DNA of 64,000 nt, taken from the NCBI GenBank assembly GCA_963942565.1, contig OZ012700.1, positions 19,655,500-19,719,499 of the forward strand, given 5' to 3'. Positions 56,501 through 62,241 of this stretch are shown here, piece after piece. The DNA comes from Maea johnstoni (Eukaryota > Annelida > Polychaeta > Spionida > Magelonidae). Position 1 is the first letter of the stretch. The number at the start of each line of letters is the position of its first letter. Made by a program: the position numbers and the translations under genes. A model generated the notes under the pieces. That model made no database searches. It had not been told where the DNA came from and worked only from the letters and a program-made list of their open reading frames with translations.

Positions 56501-58682
56501 TTAATGGGATAACTTATTCATGTCTGTAGGGGTCAAAATTATCCAGAATATTTTGGTGGTATCTATGCATTTTCCTGAACACACAAGGAAAACTCATGAT
56601 TGCAACATAATTCACAAATCTCCATCAACTATTTTGTGAATTTCTGATAGATTCCTAAGCTAAGTAATTTTCTTTAGTATGATAGGTCCAGACAATTCTT
56701 GCACGATGGGGTTATACTATGACCTTTTTGACCTTGACCTTTCGGTGCGCCAATTTACTTGTCTCCATCAAATATTTTGTGAATTTCTGCTAGACTTCCT
56801 AACTATTGTCTTTAAGTATAATAGGTTTAGACGACCTTTGTAAATGGGATTATACTATACTATTGACCTTGACCTTTCAGTGCGCCAACTGCACTAAGGA
56901 GGCCATCTTCTACTGTTGCTGGAACACGAGCTACTGCGACTACCCCTGCCAGCAGATGCACTGGCCAGCGCACATGGCCTCCTGCACACAGCAGCAGTCA
57001 CCTGACCAACAGACTGGCCAATCACAGGAGCCCTCCACCGAGAATCTGACCAATCAGGTGCAGCAGGTCATGGGGATGCCAGCCAATGAGACGTCAGGAC
57101 AAGTATGTGTTTAGTTTCCACAAGTCCATACTCAGTTAATAGAGGATCATATGAACTATACTGTTAGACCAGGGGAAATGAAAATGTGGCCTCTTAATAA
57201 AGGTATTCTCTTAACCCTTCCAATGCTAAGGCTTGACTTTCGTCCAAAGCACAAGGACGGAAAGATTTTGAAAACCAACTAAACCATGCCATCTTAGTAT
57301 TCATTCGATAGTGTTTGCTGGACTCTTTCAGATAAGTACCCATTTGCCAGGGTCTCAGTCATTTTTCAGGTTGTTTGCATCATTTTGTATTGGCCGAATT
57401 AGCCATCAGCAGCATAAGGGTTAATAGAAGTGGTCTTGCGGGCAGGATTGACTGTATTGTATGTTGAAAAGGTGCCAATACCTATATATTTCTCCTTCAG
57501 GTGTTCACAACCAGCGTGTGGCAGAGCCAGGCGAGAAGCCAGCTCTCCAGCGCCCTCTCCCACACCCAGGTCTCGGCCTCCTCCAAGGGGCAGAAAACCA
57601 CCGTGGTACGATACCCAACCGGACAACAACCCTTGATGCCCAGCAACCCTCAACAGGTCAGTATAGGGTAGCTAGACGCAGGGTTTTAGTCAGGAGTTTG
57701 AAACTGGATGCCCAAAATTGGTGATTTTTGGGCATCCTATTTGTTAAGAGGCAGAAAACCACTGGTACGATACCCACCGGGGCAACAACCCTTGATGCCC
57801 AACAACCCTCAGCAGGTCAGTATAGGGTACCTAATCCCGGGGGTCTTAGCCAGGAGTTTGAAACTGGATGCCCAAATTTGATTGGTAGTTTCAACATTTT
57901 CGGGCATCCTATTTTTGAAGGGAGATCACAATATACTCAGATTATAACCATAAACATTTATTTACTCATTGAAATAAGGCCTAACATTGTCATTCAAAGT
58001 CAATTTTTATTTATTTAGGTGACAAATTCACTGACATAAAGTTATGGCCAAGTGAAAATTGCAACATGACAAGCCTTCATGGTGGAAAGAATTCTTCCCC
58101 AACTTAATTGCAATTAGTACAGCTAAATCAGTGCACTTAACCAAAATTTTCATATTTCACTAGAAGTTTATAATGATAGTAAAGCTAACTTGATAGTACT
58201 TCCTGTGAGCTTTTTGGGGGACCCTTTTTCACACAATGGCCACTAATACTGTGCACCAAGATTGAGTGTCTGTGATTTTCATACTTAGAAACCCTCGCCT
58301 ATAAAAGGACAGTGATTGTGAAGAAATCCTGTAAAAAATTGTAATTCAGTTTCTTCCCTTTCAGCTGACGATGCAAGGCAACATCACCATGACGACCAAC
58401 CAGATGAGCGATCACCCGAGTCCGCAGCAGCATCCGAGTCCAATGATGTGCTACCGCATAATTAACCCTACGAGCCAGCAGATGGCAGCACCTGCCAGCA
58501 ATGCACCGAAAGTCATGACGACCAACATTCCCGGTCAGTCGGCGTTCCCGAAAGTCGTGGTTCCAATTTCCCTGCCGACGCCGGGTCCTGCGCCGATCGC
58601 TCCTCAGATCAACATTCAGACGTATAATCCGGCCTCCTCGGGGGCGTGGCTTGGCGGCGGCGGCGACCAGACGATGAATTAA
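32396..58682 (+). CDS. ZMYND8: ZMYND8-type chromatin reader (PHD-bromo-PWWP-MYND), 24 exons
   Basis: Exons: 32396-32592, 35486-35541, 36016-36090, 37295-37395, 37816-37956, 38676-38789, 39520-39612, 40201-40288, 41168-41223, 41969-42049, 43545-43604, 44621-44676, 45120-45242, 45960-47211, 49464-50653, 51482-51608, 52149-52497, 53459-53622, 54469-54537, 54966-55050, 56043-56167, 56881-57102, 57501-57656, 58365-58682. They sum to 5298 nt, 1765 codons plus stop, with every phase consistent. Domains: PHD (about 144-190), bromodomain (about 200-310), zinc-binding linker, PWWP-like (about 337-415), acidic region (830-1230), coiled coil (about 1440-1534), MYND (1535-1569). Human ZMYND8 reads acetyl- and methyl-histone marks and recruits corepressors; it is about 1,190 residues. 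The order and sequence match ZMYND8 better than ZMYND11. Confidence 0.95.
32566..33315 (+). repeat. ~70-bp tandem array duplicating the ZMYND8 exon 1 donor, 4 copies
   Basis: The exon end (gaggaaaacaccaagaggcac.gcagg), the donor gtaggt and the following intron start (ttaaccc.tctatgcc) are repeated. Donor copies follow 32592 (used), 33170, 33235 and 33308. The second copy was later split by the transposon at 32666-33159. Confidence 0.88.
32666..33159. mobile_element. hAT-type MITE (TAGTGTTCG ends) with exact 8-bp duplication
   Basis: Ends tagtgttcgtccga / ttccgaacacta; flanks ggcaccac at 32658-32665 and 33160-33167. It sits inside a copy of the exon 1 donor repeat. No transposase frame is seen. 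Confidence 0.85.
33512..34300 (+). repeat. ~415-bp direct repeat in ZMYND8 intron 1
   Basis: Two copies, about 33512-33920 and 33927-34300, share aacgaaagctagatg, ccccacaaaatcattattgtcc, acctg and tgtatgttgtttacttgttt, then aattacgcattgaattatac and ttcaaaatggc. Both have a short open frame over the same part but no domain. This could be a duplicated transposon or a local duplication. Confidence 0.75.
34790..34955 (-). repeat. Dispersed repeat related to the TRAM intron 3 module
   Basis: Read on the minus strand it matches gcttcagat...cacagttcac, cagctcaacag and gcgcagtgattggtcatcat, as at 22110, 22700 and 24900, with clear divergence. Confidence 0.65.
35889..36005 (+). mobile_element. hAT-type MITE remnant beside ZMYND8 exon 3
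   Basis: The left end cagggacctcgccaggaccc and the inner part cctgtcttttggacag match 26599 and 51164. The right half is missing; it stops about 10-15 bp before exon 3. Confidence 0.65.
36196..36543. mobile_element. CAGGG-ended DNA MITE with 5-bp duplication
   Basis: The ends are cagggtctgacaata and tacatcggacactg. The flanks tctac (36191-36195, 36544-36548) are identical. The inside has ctggtagggctagt in both orientations. Confidence 0.72.
36770..36960 (+). mobile_element. SINE-like repeat (candidate)
   Basis: A B-box-like ggatttgaatcct (about 36838-36850) is followed by gttgccagtgacttggggg and a conserved tgggtactccagtttcctcc. The last part is also found at 63178-63240. It is in ZMYND8 intron 3. 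Confidence 0.5.
37046..37262 (+). mobile_element. TTAA-type MITE, family 1
   Basis: It runs cccttcaaatgctgaggctt to cagcggcatcatgagggtta. It ends 33 bp before ZMYND8 exon 4. Confidence 0.7.
37816..37956 (+). CDS. ZMYND8: ZMYND8 exon 5: PHD finger
   Basis: It encodes [29 protein letters not shown] then [10 protein letters not shown], residues 144-190. All C4-H-C3 zinc ligands are present (C150, C153, C162, C165, H170, C173, C186, C189). Borders are tttag / gtacgt. In human ZMYND8 the PHD works with the bromodomain and PWWP as one histone-binding unit. Confidence 0.96.
38106..38160 (+). repeat. Poly-C run and (TAC)n microsatellite
   Basis: About 19 C are followed by two short TAC runs, in ZMYND8 intron 5. 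Confidence 0.85.
38251..38347. other. 97-nt hairpin in ZMYND8 intron 5
   Basis: A 34-nt arm starting gcgcagtaatgcttggaaaa (38251-38284) is matched by an inverted arm at 38314-38347, with a 29-nt loop. In RNA, 33 of 34 positions can pair, two of them G:U on the plus strand. It could be a small palindromic transposon or a precursor-microRNA-like fold. There is no evidence of processing. Confidence 0.6.
38428..38625 (+). repeat. (TAC)n / (ATT)n / (TAC)n microsatellites
   Basis: Mixed trinucleotide runs in ZMYND8 intron 5: tac at 38440, att from about 38476 to 38543, tac at 38570-38612. The apparent Tyr-, Thr- or Leu-rich open frames here are repeat translation. Confidence 0.9.
38676..41223 (+). 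CDS. ZMYND8: ZMYND8 exons 6-9: bromodomain
   Basis: Exon 6 has [20 protein letters not shown] (helix Z). Exon 7 has [19 protein letters not shown], the ZA loop. Exon 8 has [20 protein letters not shown] and then FNG; N287 is the acetyl-lysine-binding Asn. Exon 9 has [18 protein letters not shown], helix C. The exon 6 donor is duplicated twice downstream (separate entry). Confidence 0.95.
38766..39125 (+). repeat. ~140-bp tandem array duplicating the ZMYND8 exon 6 donor, 3 copies
   Basis: The exon end cagagaatgaaggttcaagg, its donor (gtgagc) and intron sequence through gatgaagaaaacatggattgg are present three times. Donor-like sites follow 38789 (used), 38926 and 39073. Copies 2 and 3 carry only the exon tail without an acceptor. 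Confidence 0.87.
39129..39183 (+). mobile_element. hAT-type MITE remnant (right end)
   Basis: tctgggtgtcaagatgacacccagacgccctgctggctaagact matches the right end of the 23190-24826 element. The left part is absent. Confidence 0.6.
39822..40142 (+). mobile_element. hAT-type MITE, diverged
   Basis: It has ctaagtcccagacgtccaaaactgcctgtcc, ctgggtgtccaatattggc and gtttgggtgtccaaatgacgcccagact, which are inner parts of the cagggtcttagccag family. The ends are worn. Confidence 0.5.
40620..40916. mobile_element. CAGGGG-ended DNA MITE with 5-bp duplication
   Basis: Ends caggggtccagttagac / gtagcctgacccctg, flanked by ctgta (40615-40619, 40917-40921). The inside has tagcccg motifs in both orientations. 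It is in ZMYND8 intron 8. Confidence 0.75.
41334..41566. mobile_element. Inverted-repeat MITE (ttgtttgtttcctgtaac ends), copy 2
   Basis: Perfect 18-bp inverted repeats, ttgtttgtttcctgtaac (41350-41367) and its complement (41533-41550), are extended outwards by ggcctaaaaaaa / tttttttaggcc. It is related to 25110-25277. Confidence 0.7.
41969..45242 (+). CDS. ZMYND8: ZMYND8 exons 10-13: zinc linker and PWWP-like domain
   Basis: Exon 10 carries a Cys-rich linker, [20 protein letters not shown] ending EPC. Exons 11-13 give [33 protein letters not shown] and [16 protein letters not shown]. The PWWP signature is PFWP here, as in the human protein. Splice sites are canonical. The exon 10 donor gtaagtca was copied by a transposon insertion. 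Confidence 0.94.
42058..42768. mobile_element. hAT-type MITE inserted at the ZMYND8 exon 10 donor
   Basis: The ends tagggttgggaatcgg / atcggcccaacacta match 19608-19966. The duplicated 8 bases are gtaagtca (42050-42057, 42769-42776), which is the 5' splice site of exon 10. The donor next to the exon is intact. The inner element 42076-42416 lies inside. Confidence 0.87.
42076..42416. mobile_element. CAGG-ended DNA MITE nested in the hAT copy, 5-bp duplication
   Basis: Ends caggcctcaacgctaac / atagcgtcaaaccctg, flanked by cggtg (42071-42075, 42417-42421). It inserted after the hAT copy. Confidence 0.78.
42903..43062 (-). mobile_element. TTAA-type MITE, family 1 (shortened)
   Basis: An inverted copy, from ttttgctgctggtggctaatt to agtagccttagcatttgaagggttaa, with an inner deletion relative to other copies. 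Confidence 0.6.
43690..43864. mobile_element. TA-flanked MITE, pogo/Tigger-like
   Basis: The inverted ends caggtgaactcggatatgac / gtcatatccaagttcacctg are flanked by TA. It is in ZMYND8 intron 11. Confidence 0.75.
44068..44244. mobile_element. TA-flanked MITE, mariner/pogo-like
   Basis: Ends cagtgaaacctctc and, inverted, gagctttcgctg, flanked by TA. Length 177 bp, similar to its neighbour at 43690. Confidence 0.65.
44845..45050. mobile_element. Inverted-repeat MITE, copy 2
   Basis: It matches 15378-15623 over cagataagctattaatagac, atggccgct, and aaggttggcagtggtgggaactt, and ends at gtcattgtcctttaag. Confidence 0.55.
45256..45486 (-). mobile_element. TTAA-flanked MITE, family 2
   Basis: It runs ttaacccattcatacttaagg to gagcattaatgggttaa. 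It shares its last TTAA with a family 1 copy that starts at once. Confidence 0.72.
45483..45675 (+). mobile_element. TTAA-type MITE, family 1 (right end worn)
   Basis: It starts ttaaccctctgatgctaagg and contains aagttggtattcattggatagct and gatgagaacccatgtg. The 3' part fades near aggaaataatagct. Confidence 0.62.
45960..47211 (+). CDS. ZMYND8: ZMYND8 exon 14: long disordered region with conserved TIESCK-like motif
   Basis: This 1252-nt exon starts [20 protein letters not shown] (the human counterpart reads KFGVFNYSPF) and continues with Ser/Pro/Lys-rich sequence. It includes [10 protein letters not shown], a typical sumoylation-like context. It ends [20 protein letters not shown], matching human LNLDKTIESCKAQLGINE. 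The GC content and codon use differ sharply from the AT-rich introns, as expected for coding DNA. Confidence 0.93.
47251..47456. mobile_element. Inverted-repeat MITE (tactgtata ends), copy 1
   Basis: It runs tactgtataactggta to attaaagctgtatacagta and shares its inside (aaatttaaagtagcacaaata) with 54548-54746. A TA flank is likely. Confidence 0.65.
47748..48229. mobile_element. TA-flanked DNA element, 482 bp
   Basis: Perfect inverted ends ccgtattaccccgcatac / gtatgcggggtaatacgg, flanked by TA on both sides (47746-47747, 48230-48231). Sub-terminal (ga)taa.acgcacccc is also inverted. It is probably a mariner/pogo-type non-autonomous element in ZMYND8 intron 14. Confidence 0.78.
49177..49379 (+). 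mobile_element. TTAA-type MITE, family 1
   Basis: Nearly full length: ttaacccttccaatgctgagg to agccaccaacagcataagggtta, 85 bp before ZMYND8 exon 15. Confidence 0.74.
49464..50653 (+). CDS. ZMYND8: ZMYND8 exon 15: acidic low-complexity region
   Basis: About 397 codons, dominated by Glu, Asp, Ser and Lys, starting [18 protein letters not shown]. Human ZMYND8 has only a short acidic stretch here (SDSEDSEKSDSSDSEY). The exon is the main reason for the longer protein. Two acidic patches with hydrophobics, [20 protein letters not shown] and [18 protein letters not shown], could be binding motifs. It ends in a charged helix ([20 protein letters not shown]). Confidence 0.9.
51164..51434. mobile_element. 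hAT-type MITE with exact 8-bp duplication
   Basis: It runs cagggacttcctacctg to tcctggctaagaccctg, flanked by ctctgctc (51156-51163, 51435-51442). It is 47 bp upstream of ZMYND8 exon 16. Confidence 0.85.
51482..53622 (+). CDS. ZMYND8: ZMYND8 exons 16-18: Pro/Ser/Thr/Ala/Val-rich linker
   Basis: Exon 16 reads [20 protein letters not shown], exon 17 has repeated (M)ATQ(A/V)I(T/S)MA units, and exon 18 is Gly/Ala-rich and ends [12 protein letters not shown]. That end aligns with human IAKYTSKMMDAIKG. The exon 18 acceptor lies at the end of a four-copy tandem array. Confidence 0.88.
51640..52145. other. AT-rich intron 16 of ZMYND8
   Basis: This stretch has poly-T, poly-A and att-rich runs. No repeat pair or gene is seen. 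Confidence 0.5.
52600..53458 (+). repeat. Tandem array duplicating the ZMYND8 exon 18 acceptor, 4 copies, with MITE passengers
   Basis: Acceptor copies (gttgtattcag / tattaggtacagtgc) lie before 52768, 53063, 53361 and 53459 (used), spaced 295, 298 and 98 bp. The long units carry a family 1 MITE each (52839-53036, 53133-53330), and a worn third MITE precedes the array (52600-52744). The MITE was thus copied by tandem duplication, not by separate insertions. Confidence 0.88.
53826..53970 (+). mobile_element. Partial copy of the 8691-9049 element
   Basis: ctgcaactgaaagacccctt and gagaagggaatttcttcccgg match the minus strand of 8815-8890. Both ends are missing. A short cctagccaagattttgaaac hAT-type scrap lies just before (about 53762-53781). 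Confidence 0.55.
53974..54446 (+). repeat. 28-bp minisatellite, about 17 copies
   Basis: The unit ttttgttcattgcctttcta + atgatg(a/t)c is repeated with almost no change. It ends about 20 bp before the ZMYND8 exon 19 acceptor, so it occupies the polypyrimidine/branch region. Confidence 0.92.
54469..56167 (+). CDS. ZMYND8: ZMYND8 exons 19-21: coiled coil before MYND
   Basis: They encode [20 protein letters not shown], then [20 protein letters not shown], then [20 protein letters not shown] and VEETKKKQW. This matches the human helix LQWLHQQELSEMKHN...AEMRQSLEQERDR...ETKKKQW. It is a long amphipathic helix, probably for dimerisation. Confidence 0.94.
54548..54746. mobile_element. Inverted-repeat MITE (tactgtata ends), copy 2
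   Basis: It runs tactgcataactggta to taaagctgtgtacagta, a relative of 47251-47456. It is in ZMYND8 intron 19. Confidence 0.62.
55743..55955 (+). mobile_element. TTAA-flanked MITE, family 1
   Basis: Full length: ttaacccttctaatgctgagg to agccaccagcagcataagggtta. Confidence 0.77.
56284..56513 (+). mobile_element. TTAA-type MITE, family 2
   Basis: It runs ttgacccattaatattcagtgcgg to gttttaatgggataa, with tatttgaaggagaaatgtt inside. A worn relative follows at about 56515-56715. Confidence 0.62.
56881..57102 (+). CDS. ZMYND8: ZMYND8 exon 22: MYND zinc finger
   Basis: [20 protein letters not shown] followed by [15 protein letters not shown]. The ligands C1535, C1538, C1546/C1547, C1553, C1557, H1561/H1565 and C1569 are present. 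The core [12 protein letters not shown] is the same as in human ZMYND8. MYND fingers bind proline-rich motifs of corepressors. Confidence 0.96.
57211..57424 (+). mobile_element. TTAA-flanked MITE, family 1
   Basis: Full length, ttaacccttccaatgctaagg to catcagcagcataagggttaa, with intact TTAA at both ends. It is in ZMYND8 intron 22. Confidence 0.78.
57501..58682 (+). CDS. ZMYND8: ZMYND8 exons 23-24: C-terminus
   Basis: Exon 23 is Gln/Ser-rich ([36 protein letters not shown]). Exon 24 is Met/Pro/Gln-rich and ends [11 protein letters not shown] before TAA at 58680-58682. These are low-complexity and poorly conserved, so they rest on phase and good splice sites (tccttcag, ctttcag, gtcagt). Confidence 0.83.
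57586..57910 (+). repeat. 162-bp tandem duplication over the ZMYND8 exon 23 donor, 2 copies
   Basis: ggcagaaaaccac...cccttgatgccca plus the donor gtcagtataggg are repeated, with donors after 57656 (used) and 57818. A hAT-type scrap (ggagtttgaaactggatgcc) is part of the unit. The second exon copy lacks an acceptor. Confidence 0.85.
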
Positions 58683-58735
58683 CCCTTTCTTCCCTACAGA
58701 ACCTAGGCAAACTGACAGCGTCCTCTCCTCTCTTA

Positions 58736-59240
58736 TCCCTTCCAATGCTGAGGCTCCTTTCATCCAAAGCATAATACATTTAAACCCTGTCATGTTGGTT
58801 TTCATTGGATCGCTCTCGCTGGTTACTCTCAGATGAATACTGTACACTGCCTTAATAGTCCGAGTGTAAAAACATTCCGGATTTTTCCGTTTGGAAGAAT
58901 CCGGAATGTTTAAAAACGGACAAAAACGTAATGAAGGGGGTCGTTCGTCCATAAGTTTCCCTGTCAGTCAATAGGGGGTGCCCCTAACTTGTCTGAATTT
59001 GATAATCTATTATCGGTTCTATTATCACGGTTCACTTGCCAAAAATTAGTTTGCGTTATGATAGATAGATGGCGCCGTGGGCGGGGATCGAATCCGGACT
59101 ATTAAAAAACGGATTTTTTTGATTTTAAGAGATCCGTACTATTTTAGCACAGACTTTTAAGGCAGTGTACATTGGGGTTGCAGTCATTTTCATTTTTGTT
59201 TGCGTCATTTTATATTGGCAAAATTTGCCACCAGCAGCAA
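58736..59240 (+). mobile_element. TTAA-type MITE, family 1, split by another MITE
   Basis: The left half (cccttccaatgctgaggctc ... cagatgaatactg) and the right half (cattggggttgcagtcattt ... ccaccagcagcaagctc) are separated by the element at 58845-59167. Confidence 0.7.
58845..59167. mobile_element. TA-flanked MITE nested in a family 1 copy
   Basis: Ends cactgccttaatagtccg / agacttttaaggcagtg are inverted and flanked by TA (58843-58844, 59168-59169). Inner segments such as acattccgg/ccggaatgt and cggactattaaaaaacgga are also palindromic. It is mariner/pogo-like. Confidence 0.77.
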
Positions 59241-59478
59241 GCTCTTTCCGTGATTGGCTTGAAACCTAATGCAGGCAATAAGCGTTGCCTGGATATCTGA
59301 TTTTTTTGACAATTGATTTGAAATAAAGGAAAAATTAGAAAAATACTTGAAGGAGAATTGTCGCTTGTCTTATGAACACGTTTCCTTCAAATATTTTGCA
59401 AAATATCCTTTGTTTAAGAATGTATCGCCAAAATGGTCAGACCTTATTTGAAATGGCAATGACATGAATGGTTTTGAA
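59240..59478 (-). mobile_element. TTAA-type MITE, family 2 (worn)
   Basis: It contains tacttgaaggagaattgtcg, cacgtttccttcaaatattttgc and gacatgaatggttt. Both ends are degraded. Confidence 0.5.
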
Positions 59479-59769
59479 GAACAGTGTGAAGGAGGTGGGG
59501 AGTGATAACTGGAAATTATTTTAGGAAGATTTCATTTATTTCTCTTTGTCAGTTTGCCAGGTTCTTAGAGGACGAAAGAGCCAAATCATCTATTTTTAAT
59601 TTAGAAGATAAGCTGCCCATATTTTTTTTCTGGAATATTTTCGGCAGTGTACTTAGTGTCTGACACAGAAGGAATCAATCCGACAATGATGGGATATTTA
59701 GACTAATGTGTCTGAAAGTTGATATTGCTGCTGCATATAAAAATCCCTCTCCAAATCTTTTTCAAATTA

Positions 59770-60225
59770 GGCCAGTCCAAGTCAATTTTTGGTCTTACGG
59801 AATCGCTGACCGACTTTTGAGTAAATTAAAAAAGATTTTAATTCCAGAATTTCTAAAAAAAAAATAATAATTTCGAGCCGACGTAATTCTGATGACCCTT
59901 CATGAAAAATCTACCTACTCACACACTAAAAGGCCTTGGTTTTTACGTTTTCAGGCCATTATATTTAAAGAAAACATTCAAAATAAACTTAATTATGCAA
60001 TCTCAGTCTATGGCATACATTGTCTGGCAACCATTTTTGGCACCGTTCCGAGGTCCGCGCGCCCATAATGCATTGCGCACGAAAGTCATCATCCTGCTTC
60101 GTCCAATGTAAAAACTGTCCTCCGGATTGAGAATTTTGAAGTTTTTTTTAAAAGTTTTTTTGTGCCTGACAAACCTTTTGTGAGCGAAAAAAATCTGCAA
60201 GACCAAAAATCAACTTGGACTGGCC
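59770..60225. mobile_element. Inverted-repeat DNA element (ggccagtccaag ends)
   Basis: The 29-bp ends, ggccagtccaagtcaatttt on the left and the inverted aaaatcaacttggactggcc on the right, differ at few positions. A 69-codon frame inside has no known domain. The superfamily is not clear. Confidence 0.65.
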
Positions 60226-60229
60226 TCAT

Positions 60230-62060
60230 GTTTTAAGTTTGTTATGTGCAGACCTTGTGTGCATTTCAGATACAAATGGGTCAAATTCCATTGGGAAATG
60301 GAGGATAGATCTTTGCTTCAGTAATTGTATAACCATGTCAAGTGAATCCTTTTTTAAGTGAATGGTCCAGAAAATATTTTTGTTAGAGCTGTCTCGGGCA
60401 AGGTGTAAGATTTGCTTGGAGAAAAGCATTGTTTAGCTAGTCTTTAGTATGGTAAATGTGAAAAGAAGTTTTTGCATGTGCATCAAATTGGAGCCCTATG
60501 TCCGAGATTTGTCCGTAGTCCATTTCAATGAAAATTACTTAGCCAAGGGAGTTCCCCATACTGATAATTTTGCTATTACTTCATTTTTGGGGGGATGGGG
60601 GATGATGAAATTTACTTAATGTCAGAAACATGAGTTGGTGTTTTTGTTTTCTGTGTCACAGCATGAGAAAGAACACTTAGTATTATATTAAACAGTCGAC
60701 CACTCATCTGACGCTGACTACGTCACTCTTGTTTTATTTTCCATTGAACCAAGAATTGCCCAATTGTAGGAATTGCTTCTGTTATTTGTGGTATTGTCTG
60801 AGCACTGGCCATATGGAGAAGTTGATAGTAGGCGATTGGGCATATTATCAGTTTATCAAAGATTGAAAGTGCAATAAAACATTTCATGGGTATTTTTTTT
60901 CACTAAGTCATTGTTTTTTACACCACATTATAGGATAGGTGATCCCTTTATTTTTTTGTATTATTTTGCTGCATTTTTGTGCTTTCAATGAAATGAACAA
61001 AAATGGAATCTTTGGGTTTTTGCAATCTTTCTTGTAGCATTGTGTAGATATTGATTTTATGGAAGAGTTCTTGTGATGACCAACAGCTACACGCAAATTT
61101 AGCATTAAAATGATACCCATCCAATTGAATTCTTATCAAGTCTTGACTTAAAGTCAATAAGTCATTAAAATAACATGATATAGTAAATTTGCCACTTGGT
61201 GAAACTCATATTGTACGCAGGGTCTGACACACATAGAAGTAAGTTCATACCAAAGCAATATTTAGATAAAAAATGTTCTTTTCCTTGATGGGTTCTACCT
61301 TGGGTGAAGAAAAGAATGGATATGTAGCGAGAGACCAATTACTATATGCGCTATAGTGAAGAGCAGGACTCATGCTAGGAGTCACAGATGTGGCATCAGC
61401 GCGAGGTCACATGGGAACAAGGACCAATCAAGGCTCTTGTATCGATTACATTACAGACCCACCTTATCTCCACTATAGGTTGGGCATACACAGAGCACCA
61501 ATTTTGGGCTATTAGCGGCAATTAGTTTACACTGATTGAGGCTAGCTCATTCAGGTTGACCGGCTGGTTTCGAATCCACTTGTGTTTGGTCATCTAAGGT
61601 TCTACTATCCCTCTTGAGATATATTTAAAGTATTTCACTATTTGATTTGTTATTTTGTGCACTTAAGATGCAAAAAGGTTGAGCAGGTGCCTCTTACGTT
61701 GTATATAATTTGTTTTTGTAGACATGGTGCTTTGATTTTGCGAGAAATATCATTTTTTTTGTGAATGCTGACATAGATAGTTCTGCTTGGTATTCCCTCA
61801 CTGAGTATTGTTCAAGACCAAATGCATAGCTTCCTGATGCCGTGAACAATATTTTGCCACAGTCCAATAAAATGTAAAACTTGAAACCGTGAAGAAATAT
61901 ATATGTGTTTTCTCTCATTTCATAATCTTTTATTTTTGTTCACCTCTCTATCACCTCAAAATATATCTGAGCTTTAATTATGTAATTTAAGATGTTCTGG
62001 TATCCTTATTGCAGAGTGATATCATTGTAGGTCATCCAAAACAACAAGCTAAATAGGCCA
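60230..62060. other. 3' flank of ZMYND8, no gene seen
   Basis: This is AT-rich DNA with two aataaa signals in plus orientation (60873-60878 and 61866-61871) that could end a long ZMYND8 3' UTR. That is a guess. No domain-bearing frame or RNA gene is recognisable. Confidence 0.4.
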
Positions 62061-62063
62061 AAG

Positions 62064-62228
62064 TTAACCCTTCCAATGCTGAGGCTAATTTCGTCCTAAG
62101 CACAAGGAGGCAAAGATTTTTGAAAACTTTTTTAAACCCTGCCATGTTGGTATTCATTGGAATGCTCTTGCTGATTTCTGTCAGATGAGTACCCATCTTC
62201 CAGGGTTTCAATCATTTTTAGGGTTTAT
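62064..62228 (+). mobile_element. TTAA-type MITE, family 1 (right end missing)
   Basis: It starts ttaacccttccaatgctgagg and contains catgttggtattcattgga and gatgagtacccatcttcca. It stops at gggttta, just past the 3' end of the next gene. Confidence 0.7.
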
Positions 62229-62241
62229 CGATTGAACAGGG

